NCBI GenBank assembly: GCA_003151745.1
Contig: PLYJ01000139.1
Coordinates: 1-44,826, forward strand
Origin: Bacteroidota bacterium
GTDB lineage: Bacteria; Bacteroidota; Bacteroidia; AKYH767-A; 2013-40CM-41-45
DNA length: 44,826 nt
Direction: 5' to 3'
Positions 7,810-16,556 of this stretch are shown in pieces (position 1 is the stretch's first letter; every line of letters starts with the position of its first letter). The notes below the pieces were generated by a model that saw nothing but the letters and a program-made list of their open reading frames with translations, was not told the DNA's origin and ran no database searches. Both the position numbers and the translations under genes were made by a program.

Positions 7810-9801
7810 CTACTTTATTGACTTCACTAAATTTTCAATTTCCGATGATGTATCCAGCGTTTTACCCCTGAAGATAATGGAACGTCTGATAAACTTCGGC
7901 CTGCCTTTACTTTCTTCAAACACCTTGGATAAATATTCACCCAGTATGGAAACAGCCAGCAATTGAATGCCTCCAAAGAATAATATGAGAACGATTACCG
8001 TGGTAATTCCGTGAGGTACATTCGGATATAAAATACGTGAAATTATCTGTACAATAATGGCGAGAAAGGAAACGCCTGTTAAAATAAATCCCAGGTAACT
8101 CATTGCTTCCAGCGGTGCAAAGCTGAAGGAGAAGATCGCTTTCTTCGCCCACCAGATATTCTTTCTCCAGTTGTTGGTGCTCCTTCCAAACATTCGTTCG
8201 GGACGTATGTAGTCCACACCTGTTTGTTTGAAACCAACCCATGCTCTTAATCCTCTTAAAAACTGTTCTTTCTCCGGTAGATTAATTAATTGATTCACTA
8301 CTTTTTTATCAATCATCGAAAAGTCGCCTGCATCAACCGGTATATGTATATATGACATCCTGCTGAAAATGCGATAAAACAATTTATAGAGAAAGTTCAT
8401 GATATACGTGGTTTCTCTCTTCACCCTGACGCCATATACTACTTCATATCCCTGCAGCCACTTTTCATAGAAACCCGGAATTATTTCAGGAGGATCCTGC
8501 AAATCACCGTCCATTAGTACGACGGCATTGCCTGATGCAATCTCCATCCCACTGAGAAAAGCAGATTGCGATCCGAAATTCCTTGAATGTGTGATACCAA
8601 TGACTGACGGGTCCTTTTCGCATAGCTTTGTTAGTACTTGCTGCGTATTATCAGGTGATGCATCGTTTACAAATATTATTTCATAGCGAATTTTTAATTG
8701 TGCGAACACCTTTACTAACCGTTCATACATATAAGGAATTGCCTGCTCGTCTTTATAGCAAGCAATAATGCACGATATTTTATTTAATCGCTTTGGTTCG
8801 TTGAATGCAGGAAGTATGACGGAGCTATAGTTATACGCATCCTGCCACTGGCTCGTTTTTAACAGCCCTTCCTTTAATTCAACAACAGGCTTCCAATGTA
8901 TAAGGCGGTTTGCTTTATCATAATTTCCGTACCAGTTTTCTAAATCCCATTTTCTGTTTGCCATGCTTCCCCAGTCGGGTTGCACTTTTAAATCAAACAG
9001 CTCTATCACCACATCCACCAATTCCTTCATGATGACTTTTTTACCTGTTCCTATATTTATAGATTCTCCATATATAGCAGGATTCATATAAAAGGCAGCA
9101 TCCACGAAAGCAAGAACGCAATCATCCACATATAAGAAGTCCCTGCTTATTGAAGGAGAAACGAAGGGCGGTAATTTATTGAGCTTGGCCTGCTCTATCA
9201 CTCTTGGAATCAACCTATCCGGCTCTTCCCACGATCCATAGACAGAAAACAATCTCAGGTTTACGGCAGGTAATTCGTTGATTTTGGCATAATACTTTAT
9301 CAGGTAGCTTGCAGATACTTTAGATGCTGCATAATGACTGTTTGGAATCAGCTCATCATTTTCATGAGGCCCTTCGCAATTCAATCCATATTCAGAGCTG
9401 CTTCCTGCATGCACGTATGCGGCTATATGTTTGCATTGTTGCAGTATGTTGAGTGTGCCAATAACATTTGTTTCGTAAATTAAATTGGCATCACTCTGGC
9501 GGGAATATGCTCCATAGGCGGAAAGATTAAATACGGTCTGCGGTTTATATTTATCAAAAATCTCAACCACGGCATTCTTAAAAAGAATATCACAGTATAA
9601 AATGTTTTCAGGATAAACATTCAGTAGTTTCAATCTCCATGAGCTTCTTATATCATGCGTAATGGCATAGCAATCCTTGCGGTGCTTTAAAAAAGTCTCC
9701 AGCAGGTTTGCGCCAATAAAACCACTGGCTCCAAAAATAAATACCGGCCCTTTTAAAGATTTTATTTTCTCTTCAAGTGAAGTGACAGTTGTTTGTTCCA
9801 T
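7810..9801 (-). CDS. Fusion: NAD-dependent epimerase/dehydratase (SDR) + DPM1/GtrB-type GT2
   Basis: One 663-aa frame holds two enzymes. Residues about 18-320 are an extended SDR: glycine motif GASGFIG (24-30), SSSEYG (134-139) and the catalytic pair YAASK (Y157, K161). Residues about 341-570 are a family 2 glycosyltransferase of the polyprenyl-phosphate type: VNDASPDN, the metal-binding DGD of DGDLQDPPE (431-439), then two C-terminal membrane helices (about 570-635). These modules are normally separate genes; joining them would couple making an NDP-sugar to loading it on a polyprenyl phosphate at the inner membrane face. The sugar is unknown. The linker near 321-340 is short and shows no leftover start. 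It lies 21 bp after the transketolase C-subunit gene. Confidence 0.9.
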   Translation of the reverse strand: MEQTTVTSLEEKIKSLKGPVFIFGASGFIGANLLETFLKHRKDCYAITHDIRSSWRLKLLNVYPENILYCDILFKNAVVEIFDKYKPQTVFNLSAYGAYSRQSDANLIYETNVIGTLNILQQCKHIAAYVHAGSSSEYGLNCEGPHENDELIPNSHYAASKVSASYLIKYYAKINELPAVNLRLFSVYGSWEEPDRLIPRVIEQAKLNKLPPFVSPSISRDFLYVDDCVLAFVDAAFYMNPAIYGESINIGTGKKVIMKELVDVVIELFDLKVQPDWGSMANRKWDLENWYGNYDKANRLIHWKPVVELKEGLLKTSQWQDAYNYSSVILPAFNEPKRLNKISCIIACYKDEQAIPYMYERLVKVFAQLKIRYEIIFVNDASPDNTQQVLTKLCEKDPSVIGITHSRNFGSQSAFLSGMEIASGNAVVLMDGDLQDPPEIIPGFYEKWLQGYEVVYGVRVKRETTYIMNFLYKLFYRIFSRMSYIHIPVDAGDFSMIDKKVVNQLINLPEKEQFLRGLRAWVGFKQTGVDYIRPERMFGRSTNNWRKNIWWAKKAIFSFSFAPLEAMSYLGFILTGVSFLAIIVQIISRILYPNVPHGITTVIVLILFFGGIQLLAVSILGEYLSKVFEESKGRPKFIRRSIIFRGKTLDTSSEIENLVKSIK

Positions 9802-9822
9802 GATAAAGAATCAATTCCTGAT

Positions 9823-10740
9823 TTAGTTAATTAATTCATAAATAGTTTTCTGAATAGCCTTGCTATCCAAGCCGGACTGCACCTGGTGATAATTTTGATC
9901 TCCATAAAGCTCGTTTGGATATCCCATGGCATGCAATGACTTAAATTTATTCAGTATTACATTATTGCTTATCAGCTTTAAAGAAATGTATTCTGCTATT
10001 CCTCCTCTTGCTATATGCTCCTCTACAATCAGTAGTTTTCCTGTCGTTTGAAGACTTTTTAATAAATCACTATCTTCAAAGTTAGTTGCAGGCAATTTAA
10101 CGAGAGAAAATAAATCTACTTTATTTTTTAGTTCAGCATCATTTATTGCATTCAGCACATTGTTGATAACAGGCCCCAAAGCAACAATGGTAATCTCAGC
10201 ATCTTTTTGAGCATATATAATATTGATCGGCTCCAGCTTTTCTAAACTAATAGGATTGGGTTTACCAAGTCCTAATCTTAGATATGCAGGTTTTTGATTA
10301 CTCACCATTTCTTCCAAAGACTTGGACACATCTTCAATAAATGATGGTATATAGCATGTCATGCCTGGCAGACTGCTCATGCAGGCAATATCTTCAATCG
10401 CATGATGCGTTGCACCCATGATGCCATAACCATATCCCCCACCGTTGCCAACAATAAAAACAGGCAGCTTATGAAAGCAAACATCAATGCGAATTTGCTC
10501 CAGGCAGCGGTACGTAATAAACGGTGCAATGCTGTAACAAAAGACTTTATATCCTTTATGTGCAAGGCCTGCAGCCATTCCCACCATGTTTTGCTCTGCA
10601 ACACCTCCGTTTATAAAACGTTCTCCTATTCCCTTTTGAAGATTCTCGAAGGCATTAAATCCTAAATCCCCTGTGATAAACAGTACTTTGGGATCCCGGA
10701 GAGCAATTTTCTCAACAGTATCTGAAAATGTTTTACGCAT
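9823..10740 (-). CDS. Transketolase-like C-terminal subunit (split enzyme)
   Basis: The 305-aa product covers the pyrimidine-binding and C-terminal domains of transketolase/DXS-like enzymes. GGVAEQN at residues 45-51 holds the glutamate (E49) that activates the thiamine diphosphate cofactor, and GDLGFNAF opens the domain as is usual. It overlaps the N-subunit gene by 8 bp (10733-10740), indicating translational coupling and a heteromeric enzyme. Split transketolases in sugar clusters often move two-carbon units to make unusual or branched sugars (general family knowledge), so a glycan-precursor role is more likely here than central carbon metabolism. No other transketolase gene is in the window. 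Confidence 0.88.
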   Translation of the reverse strand: MRKTFSDTVEKIALRDPKVLFITGDLGFNAFENLQKGIGERFINGGVAEQNMVGMAAGLAHKGYKVFCYSIAPFITYRCLEQIRIDVCFHKLPVFIVGNGGGYGYGIMGATHHAIEDIACMSSLPGMTCYIPSFIEDVSKSLEEMVSNQKPAYLRLGLGKPNPISLEKLEPINIIYAQKDAEITIVALGPVINNVLNAINDAELKNKVDLFSLVKLPATNFEDSDLLKSLQTTGKLLIVEEHIARGGIAEYISLKLISNNVILNKFKSLHAMGYPNELYGDQNYHQVQSGLDSKAIQKTIYELIN

Positions 10741-11533
10741 GATACTGTTTTTCTAAATCCTTAACTGCATTTTGATAAAATTCAGCATTCATGGGAAGGT
10801 AATGCCATTCCATTTTGTTTTCCATGTAACTAACACCTTTGCCTTTAATTGTATTTGCAAGCAAAACTTTAGGTTTATTATTCTTTGAACTTTTAAATTT
10901 ATTTATCACTTCTATAACGGATTCTAAATTATGTCCGTCAGTTTCGGCAACTTCAAAGCCTAATGAAGTCCATTTCTCTTTGCTTGCACTGTCTCCAAGA
11001 ATATCAGCCGTGTTCCCAAAGCCTTGTAACCCGTTTTTGTCAATCAGAACGATTAAGTTATCTAAACCATGAGCAACTGCAAAATGAGCTGCTTCCCATG
11101 TTGTTCCTTCATTCGTTTCCCCGTCTGACATCAAAACATAGGAAAATAAATCTTCTTTCTGAAGCTTATCTGCTTTAGCAATACCTGTGGCAATAGGCAT
11201 CCCATGACCAAGAGAGCCTAAGGCAAATGGAATTCCTTTAAACTTATTAGCAGAAGGATGAGCCGGTAGCTTAGTTCCATTTTTATAATAACTTGCTAAC
11301 TCCTCATTACTTATTTCTCCAAGATAATTTAAACAAACATAAAGAGCAAGAGCAGCATGACCCTTTGAAAGAATAAAATTATCTCCGGCCTTTTTATGAT
11401 ATATTAAAGAAGCTATCAACAGATCAATGCAGCTTAAAGAACACCCTATATGCCCTGCGTTATTGATATGATACATTTCAAGTATCTTCAATCTTAAATC
11501 GTATTGCAAATGCTTTATTGAAGAATTATCCAT
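10733..11533 (-). CDS. Transketolase-like N-terminal subunit (split enzyme)
   Basis: The 266-aa product is the pyrophosphate-binding half. SKGHA (57-60) and LGSLGHG (about 105-111) supply the conserved histidines. SDGETNEG with a downstream KNG (S136 to about N167) is the thiamine diphosphate/Mg2+ motif, with Ser in place of the usual Gly. I chose the ATG at 11533 (MDNSSIK) because it begins 2 bases after the preceding gene's stop; an earlier in-frame ATG at 11572 would put 13 extra residues inside that gene. It overlaps the C-subunit gene by 8 bp, so the two halves are probably made together. Confidence 0.88.
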   Translation of the reverse strand: MDNSSIKHLQYDLRLKILEMYHINNAGHIGCSLSCIDLLIASLIYHKKAGDNFILSKGHAALALYVCLNYLGEISNEELASYYKNGTKLPAHPSANKFKGIPFALGSLGHGMPIATGIAKADKLQKEDLFSYVLMSDGETNEGTTWEAAHFAVAHGLDNLIVLIDKNGLQGFGNTADILGDSASKEKWTSLGFEVAETDGHNLESVIEVINKFKSSKNNKPKVLLANTIKGKGVSYMENKMEWHYLPMNAEFYQNAVKDLEKQYHA

Positions 11534-11535
11534 TT

Positions 11536-13998
11536 TTATATTAATTTCTTCTTTTTGCTTCCACTCCACCATATTACAATGCCATACAGCAACAGCGAAA
11601 CAATAGAAACAACCAAGCCGGCATTAAGCAGCCGGGGATAAAACTGCATTTCTATTAAATGGTTTCCCTTATCCAACAACAACCCCATCATACCCGCATC
11701 AACCACTTTTAATTCCTGCTTTTGGCCATCCACTGTTGCTGTCCATCCTTTGTCGTAAGGAATGGAAAGAAAAAGTAGTTTCTTCTTGTCTAAATTAATT
11801 TTTCCTTTAATAGAATTCTGAGAGAAGTCAGAAATTGAAAGGGTATCTTTCATAAGCGCTTGCCTGTCATTTGCGTAAATATCAAAAGTATAGTTAGCCA
11901 CTGTATCCTTTAATGTTATTGCGTCTAACCCGCTATAGTAAGCTTTATCCTCATTATTAATAAGAAATCCTTTCATCATTGCAAAGTCACGCTGCAGTGG
12001 AGGCATGCTATCAAAGTCGCTGTGCAGTACATATTTATCGTAAGTAAAGCCAGGCGGCAGATAAAATTTATTCTTCACGACCTTTACATCTCCGAACTGA
12101 GCAATTGAATCAAAGATAAAGGTGTTGTACGGTTGTTTTGCAAGGAAATATTTTACATTTCCAATACTTTCTTCAATTGGTTTTGTAGCTAATCCTGCTG
12201 CCCATCTTGACCCTAATTCATCTCCTTTGCGTGCAACGCCGATAGCCTGAAGAAATGAAACATAATAATTATTGTTAAAAGAATGATAGGACGAAGTGCC
12301 GCGATAGTCTTGCGCCATGCCATCATTAATGCTTGCGTGAATTGCCGGCCCTGAAGAATAATTCTTATCAACGCGATAAAAGCTTTTGTCGTGATCTTTG
12401 AGGTACGAAACAGCATCCGTCGAATAATCATTGTAACCTTCTTTACTTTTAAACTCCTGCGCGGTAACAATAGATCGTTTATTCACCGTTATAGAAGAAA
12501 AATATCCAAGTTCGATGCATAAAGTAAGAAGGAGAAGAATCTTTGCAATTGATTGCAATTCCCTCCTGCTAAGCATGTAAATCAACACTGCATAAATAAC
12601 AAGAACTATCCTCGCAAAAAACAGTATATCTTTATTGAAAGCATTAGTATCCATATTCAAACTTCCTGAATAATCGTAAGACAAGATTCCTAAAAGAGCA
12701 ACCAAAGTAATAACAAGTACCAATGGCTTGATTTTAGCTGTCTCAATGATATTGTTCAATGCCTGCAGTCCTAAATATAAAAGTGCAAACGAAACGAAAA
12801 AAGAGAATGCCCTATAATAATCACCTGTAAACAACCAGAAAGCATAACGGAAGTAAGGAAACATAACAGGAAGAATCCACAAGCCTAAGAAGGCACCATA
12901 AATTATTTTTCTTCTTTTATCGAGAAACTGAAACACTGCAGGAAAGAGCAATAAACTCAGCAGCCCTGTATAGAACATCGGCGCTTCAAGATAATTCTGC
13001 CATCCTTTAAAGTTAATTCCCGTTCCCATCATATCACTTGAGAAGAATCGCATGATAGCAGTAACATTTTGCGATGCATCTCCAAAGGAGAGAACAGGAG
13101 CAGACGACAAAATACCTGAATAGGAAGTGTTGCCACTTCCTCTGGGGCTTTCAATCAATGCCAGTATGTTGCCAAACATAAAGTAGGAGCTTATGCCTGC
13201 ACCCAGAATCCCTAACAAAGCAAGTTTTGAAAACAACAGCGCAAAGGCTTTAAAATTCCATCCGTCTTTGTCTATAAATCTGAACACTGCATATATAGCA
13301 ATAAACAAGCCGAACACATATAAATTAAATGGCATTGAAAGCCCTATGACTGCAATGACGATAGGAAAGAGCGCCCATGAGTTCTGCTGAAACAGCTTTT
13401 CAAAAGAGAGTAATAAAGAAACTGCAACGATCGCCTCGAACGAGAACTGGTACCACCCACCTCCTAAAATCATAAACCCGGAAAAGGAGAAAAGCAAACT
13501 TCCTACAATGCAGGTAAATGGATTTAAAGATAACATGCGCAGGTAGAGAAAAAAGAGCATCCCCCCTCCTATCAGCTTAATAAGTTCCACATAGCCGATG
13601 CCATAAGCGAGGTTATCCTTTCCGATTATATATAATATAATATCAAACGGATCGCGCAAAAAGAAAGGAAAAATATTTTGCCCCATGCCGAAGTTGAATG
13701 ACCACTTAGGCAATCCGGTGGTATGAATATAGTCCGCTGTATGTCTGAGTAAAGGATATGAACCATTCAGCGTGTCGCTGCCAATATCTTTGTAGAGGAA
13801 CAACTTTCTAAGAAATATAAAATCTTTGAATACTATTAAAGCAATCAATAATAAAAGTCCCAGGAATATCTGAAAAGCATGCTTTACGATGAATGCACCA
13901 ACAATATCAGGGCGTAGTGAAGCGGGTGCAGAAGCTACCCTCCTACTCCGCGCTGCAACGTTTTTGTTCTTATTATTACCTGTTATATTCTTAGCCAT
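11536..13998 (-). CDS. YfhO-like multi-pass membrane protein, putative GT-C glycosyltransferase
   Basis: The 820-aa product has a positively charged start, many membrane segments (about 35-500), an extracytoplasmic region and a last membrane helix. The tail reads PYDKGWTATVDGQKQ followed by GNHLIEMQFYP and a final helix, the usual end of YfhO-family proteins. An acidic loop after the first helix (KDIGSDTLNGSYPL) fits a GT-C active-site loop. Gram-positive YfhO uses lipid-linked GlcNAc to decorate lipoteichoic acid; here the acceptor is unknown. It is the first gene of the glycan operon behind a good promoter at 14052-14083, so it probably uses the lipid-linked sugar made by the GT2 fusion downstream. 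Confidence 0.82.
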   Translation of the reverse strand: MAKNITGNNKNKNVAARSRRVASAPASLRPDIVGAFIVKHAFQIFLGLLLLIALIVFKDFIFLRKLFLYKDIGSDTLNGSYPLLRHTADYIHTTGLPKWSFNFGMGQNIFPFFLRDPFDIILYIIGKDNLAYGIGYVELIKLIGGGMLFFLYLRMLSLNPFTCIVGSLLFSFSGFMILGGGWYQFSFEAIVAVSLLLSFEKLFQQNSWALFPIVIAVIGLSMPFNLYVFGLFIAIYAVFRFIDKDGWNFKAFALLFSKLALLGILGAGISSYFMFGNILALIESPRGSGNTSYSGILSSAPVLSFGDASQNVTAIMRFFSSDMMGTGINFKGWQNYLEAPMFYTGLLSLLLFPAVFQFLDKRRKIIYGAFLGLWILPVMFPYFRYAFWLFTGDYYRAFSFFVSFALLYLGLQALNNIIETAKIKPLVLVITLVALLGILSYDYSGSLNMDTNAFNKDILFFARIVLVIYAVLIYMLSRRELQSIAKILLLLTLCIELGYFSSITVNKRSIVTAQEFKSKEGYNDYSTDAVSYLKDHDKSFYRVDKNYSSGPAIHASINDGMAQDYRGTSSYHSFNNNYYVSFLQAIGVARKGDELGSRWAAGLATKPIEESIGNVKYFLAKQPYNTFIFDSIAQFGDVKVVKNKFYLPPGFTYDKYVLHSDFDSMPPLQRDFAMMKGFLINNEDKAYYSGLDAITLKDTVANYTFDIYANDRQALMKDTLSISDFSQNSIKGKINLDKKKLLFLSIPYDKGWTATVDGQKQELKVVDAGMMGLLLDKGNHLIEMQFYPRLLNAGLVVSIVSLLLYGIVIWWSGSKKKKLI

Positions 13999-14051
13999 CT
14001 AAAAAACCTGCCTTTTAGTTACATCCCTCACTATTACATTTGGAAAGCAAA

Positions 14052-14083
14052 CAAATATAATTGAAATAAAAAGAGTCCCGCAA
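14052..14083 (-). promoter_or_regulatory. Bacteroidota-type promoter of the five-gene glycan operon
   Basis: On the minus strand TTG (14083-14081) is followed after 21 bases by TATATTTG (14059-14052), fitting the -33/-7 pattern TTG ... TAnnTTTG. It lies 53 bases before the ATG of the YfhO-like gene and overlaps the terminator of the gene before it, so the -33 element lies in the terminator stem loop. Confidence 0.65.
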
Positions 14084-14099
14084 ATGCGGAACTCCTTTT
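14068..14099 (-). terminator. Rho-independent terminator after the S74-domain gene
   Basis: AAAAAGAGTCCCGCA (14068-14082) and TGCGGAACTCCTTTT (14085-14099) form a 15-bp stem with two mismatches and a 2-nt gap, ending in a T-rich run on the minus strand. It lies 25 bases past the stop at 14124. Confidence 0.75.
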
Positions 14100-14123
14100 A
14101 TTCTACTCTGCTAAAATAGTCTT

Positions 14124-15824
14124 TTATTTATTACCAACCTGGGCTTTCAATGCTTCAATTTCAGCTTGTTGTTCCTGGATGGCTTTAACAAGAACAGGTA
14201 TGATTTCGCTGTATTTTACACCATAAGTATCAGCATTTGCAATATTAATGCCTTTATATTTCTTAGCATTTTCAATTTGCTCTGGTGTGATTTTGGAATG
14301 CACAACCACATCAGGAAGAACCTTTTCAAGATCCTGTGCAATGAAACCAAAGTTGTTGCCGGTGCCCATGCGTGATTTCTCATTTTTCCATTGGTAGGTA
14401 ACAGGAGTCAGGCTCATCAATGAATTTAGACCATAAGAAATAGGTTGAATATTTTCCTTAAGTCTTTCATCGGATGATTGAATGGCGCCGTTAACGGCAA
14501 ATACAGCAGACCAAGTGTAAGTAGCATCTCCTGAAGAAGTAGTACCAATATTCCATGGAGAAACTGCCGTTGCTCCGGGTGAAGGTATCCAGGCATTAAA
14601 CATAGGAGTATAAACATTTCCAACTATAGCTCCTAAAGCCGTACCAAATGTATTGCTTCCAAAAAGATAGCCGCCGCTACCGGTACCATCATGACTACCA
14701 AACATAGATATTCTTCCTGTCTGCGCCCCGTTATTATTATCAATTCTAATTACATCAGAAGCGCCGCCGTCAAAAAACTTGGCAATAGTTGCAGCATTTC
14801 CGTATGTGCTGCCTGCTGCATTTGTAAATACTGCTGTTGCATCAGAGCTGTTTGTTCCGATATTTATACCAATGCCTGCAGCATTTCCGTTGCTAGCCTG
14901 AATGCTGGCCCCTGCCAAGCCTGACTGAGAGTTGGAAACTGTCAGAATGCCGCCTACAGATTGATTTCCGATCACTGAAACTTGTCCTTGAAAATAACCT
15001 GCGTACCCGACTGTATTACTATAGTCGTTGCTACCAAAAATAGCTGCCCCGTACTGATTATTACTATGAGCATAAATACCATTATTTGAAGTTGCTAATG
15101 CAGCCGTAGGCCCTGCTGTGTTTATGGCGTGAACAGCGCCATCTCCTGCACTTACGTCTGACGAAGTAGCATTGATCGCAGAGCCTGTATTTGAAGTAAC
15201 ATTTTCTGCTATGCTATCACCAATTACATCTAAGGGCCATGCAGGAGCTATGTTATGCACACCAACATTTTTGGTGCCGAGCCCAATACTAAGAACGTCA
15301 AAACCTGCTCCAAGAAAATTAAACTGATCAATGTTATCCTGGTATTGCAATCCATAATTTTGGTAAGCAGGGCTATGAATGATAATCATCTTGTCAGGGT
15401 TAGCTGTGCCGCTTGCAAACATATTAATCGTGTTAGCATTTTTTGCATAAGGCACGCTGATTAACTGTGTAGCGCCCATGTTTGTCCATGAAGAACCACC
15501 GTTAGGATCAAATTCAACTTGTAAGTACTTAAGATTACCTGCCCAGTCAATTGTTGTGATATCACCGGTAACTACTGATCCATTGCCAATCTGAACAGAA
15601 AACAAACCAAATGCGTTTGTTGTTGTCGCCTGAGTTTCCTGGTATAAAGTAGTGCCGCTTGCAGATGCATCATGAATGGTGAGCCTTACTGAAACAGCAT
15701 GGCTGGCAATTACTGCACCTGCATTGTTGCGGGCTATGGCCTGGTAGTTAAATGCATCAGGCGCTTGTGCATACATGAATGTTGCACTCGATAATAATAG
15801 TAGTGATAAGAATAATTTTTTCAT
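14124..15824 (-). CDS. Secreted protein with C-terminal S74 intramolecular chaperone domain
   Basis: The 566-aa product has a signal peptide (1 to about 20, ending FMYAQA), an N-terminal domain typical of Bacteroidota surface proteins (DAFNYQAIARNNAG), a long Gly/Ser/Thr/Asn-rich beta-type middle, and a tail-fibre/endosialidase chaperone (peptidase S74) domain from about residue 450. SSDERLKENI holds the self-cleavage pair (Ser450/451 and Lys456), and a coiled-coil end (QEQQAEIEALKAQV) follows. In phage fibres this domain trimerises the fibre and cuts itself off; here it is on an exported cell protein, so a trimeric surface fibre is inferred. It lies 20 bp after the small T9SS gene, likely in one transcript, and ends at a terminator. 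Confidence 0.88.
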   Translation of the reverse strand: MKKLFLSLLLLSSATFMYAQAPDAFNYQAIARNNAGAVIASHAVSVRLTIHDASASGTTLYQETQATTTNAFGLFSVQIGNGSVVTGDITTIDWAGNLKYLQVEFDPNGGSSWTNMGATQLISVPYAKNANTINMFASGTANPDKMIIIHSPAYQNYGLQYQDNIDQFNFLGAGFDVLSIGLGTKNVGVHNIAPAWPLDVIGDSIAENVTSNTGSAINATSSDVSAGDGAVHAINTAGPTAALATSNNGIYAHSNNQYGAAIFGSNDYSNTVGYAGYFQGQVSVIGNQSVGGILTVSNSQSGLAGASIQASNGNAAGIGINIGTNSSDATAVFTNAAGSTYGNAATIAKFFDGGASDVIRIDNNNGAQTGRISMFGSHDGTGSGGYLFGSNTFGTALGAIVGNVYTPMFNAWIPSPGATAVSPWNIGTTSSGDATYTWSAVFAVNGAIQSSDERLKENIQPISYGLNSLMSLTPVTYQWKNEKSRMGTGNNFGFIAQDLEKVLPDVVVHSKITPEQIENAKKYKGINIANADTYGVKYSEIIPVLVKAIQEQQAEIEALKAQVGNK

Positions 15825-15844
15825 TTTGATTTAAGTTTTAAGGG

Positions 15845-16345
15845 TTAGTTTTTGTTGAAACGAATTGTTTTAAGAAACTTTTTGTCGGTTGATTCAATGA
15901 CCATGAAGTATAATCCCGAAGCAAGGTTAGTAACATCAATCGTGTGCACGCTGCCAATGGCTGATGCGGCGAGCAACGAAGCTGATACCTGCCTGCCTGC
16001 CACATCAACAATCGTGAACAGGTAATCACCGCTCTTTTCAGAAACGATGCTTACTGAAACATAATCGGATGCAGGATTAGGATAGAGCTTAATGCTCATT
16101 CCCGGATCATTGGGATCATTGATGCCGACTGTTTGCTCAGGATAAGGCTGTTCAAACCCTTGCGTGAGGATGCTCGATCCCGCTGTTAAGGTTTGCACCA
16201 CCATCTCGCCAAAGTTCTGCGACAGCGATCCCGCTCCGCTTGATACATACGAACCGCCGGAGGACACCACCTGCGGCGTCAGCATTTGCGCCCGCGCCAG
16301 CGTACCCACGAGCAGCATCATTAAGAGTAATTTAATTTTTGTCAT
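15845..16345 (-). CDS. Small T9SS type A sorting-domain protein
   Basis: The 166-aa product starts at the ATG at 16345, which places a signal peptide (MTKIKLLLMMLLVG...ARAQ) at the N-terminus; an upstream in-frame ATG at 16420 would bury it. After a short Ser/Gly-rich part (SSGGSYVSSGAGSLSQNFGE) comes IKLYPNPASDYVSVSI and a type A C-terminal domain ending KTIRFNKN, which directs export through the type IX system. Proteins of this layout often precede S74-domain secreted proteins in Bacteroidota (from memory). The downstream S74 gene begins 20 bp later. Confidence 0.88.
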   Translation of the reverse strand: MTKIKLLLMMLLVGTLARAQMLTPQVVSSGGSYVSSGAGSLSQNFGEMVVQTLTAGSSILTQGFEQPYPEQTVGINDPNDPGMSIKLYPNPASDYVSVSIVSEKSGDYLFTIVDVAGRQVSASLLAASAIGSVHTIDVTNLASGLYFMVIESTDKKFLKTIRFNKN

Positions 16346-16496
16346 AACATTTAGGGTTAAAAGGTTAATGTATATAAAAGTATTGGTCTGTTCATTTTTC
16401 AGACTGTGTAAAGCTATCAACTAATTTTTATTTAATCAAAGTAAGAAATCTTTATTTTTATGAATCTTATGAACGAAGTTATAAGCCATTTAAAAC

Positions 16497-16528
16497 AAAA
16501 ACGTCCCGAATTTCTTCAGGACGTTTTT
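16497..16528 (-). terminator. Rho-independent terminator after the fibronectin-III gene
   Basis: AAAAACGTCC (16497-16506) and GGACGTTTTT (16519-16528) form a perfect 10-bp stem with a 12-nt loop and a T-run on either strand. It lies 29 bases past the stop at 16557, so it serves the minus-strand gene there and isolates the downstream T9SS gene. Confidence 0.85.
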
Positions 16529-16556
16529 GTAAACACCTATGCCTAACGTATATTCC

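Noticed and set aside
14166-15464. Plus-strand frames over the S74-domain gene
   Set aside because: Antisense shadows rich in Cys/Ile runs; the minus strand holds a complete recognised gene.
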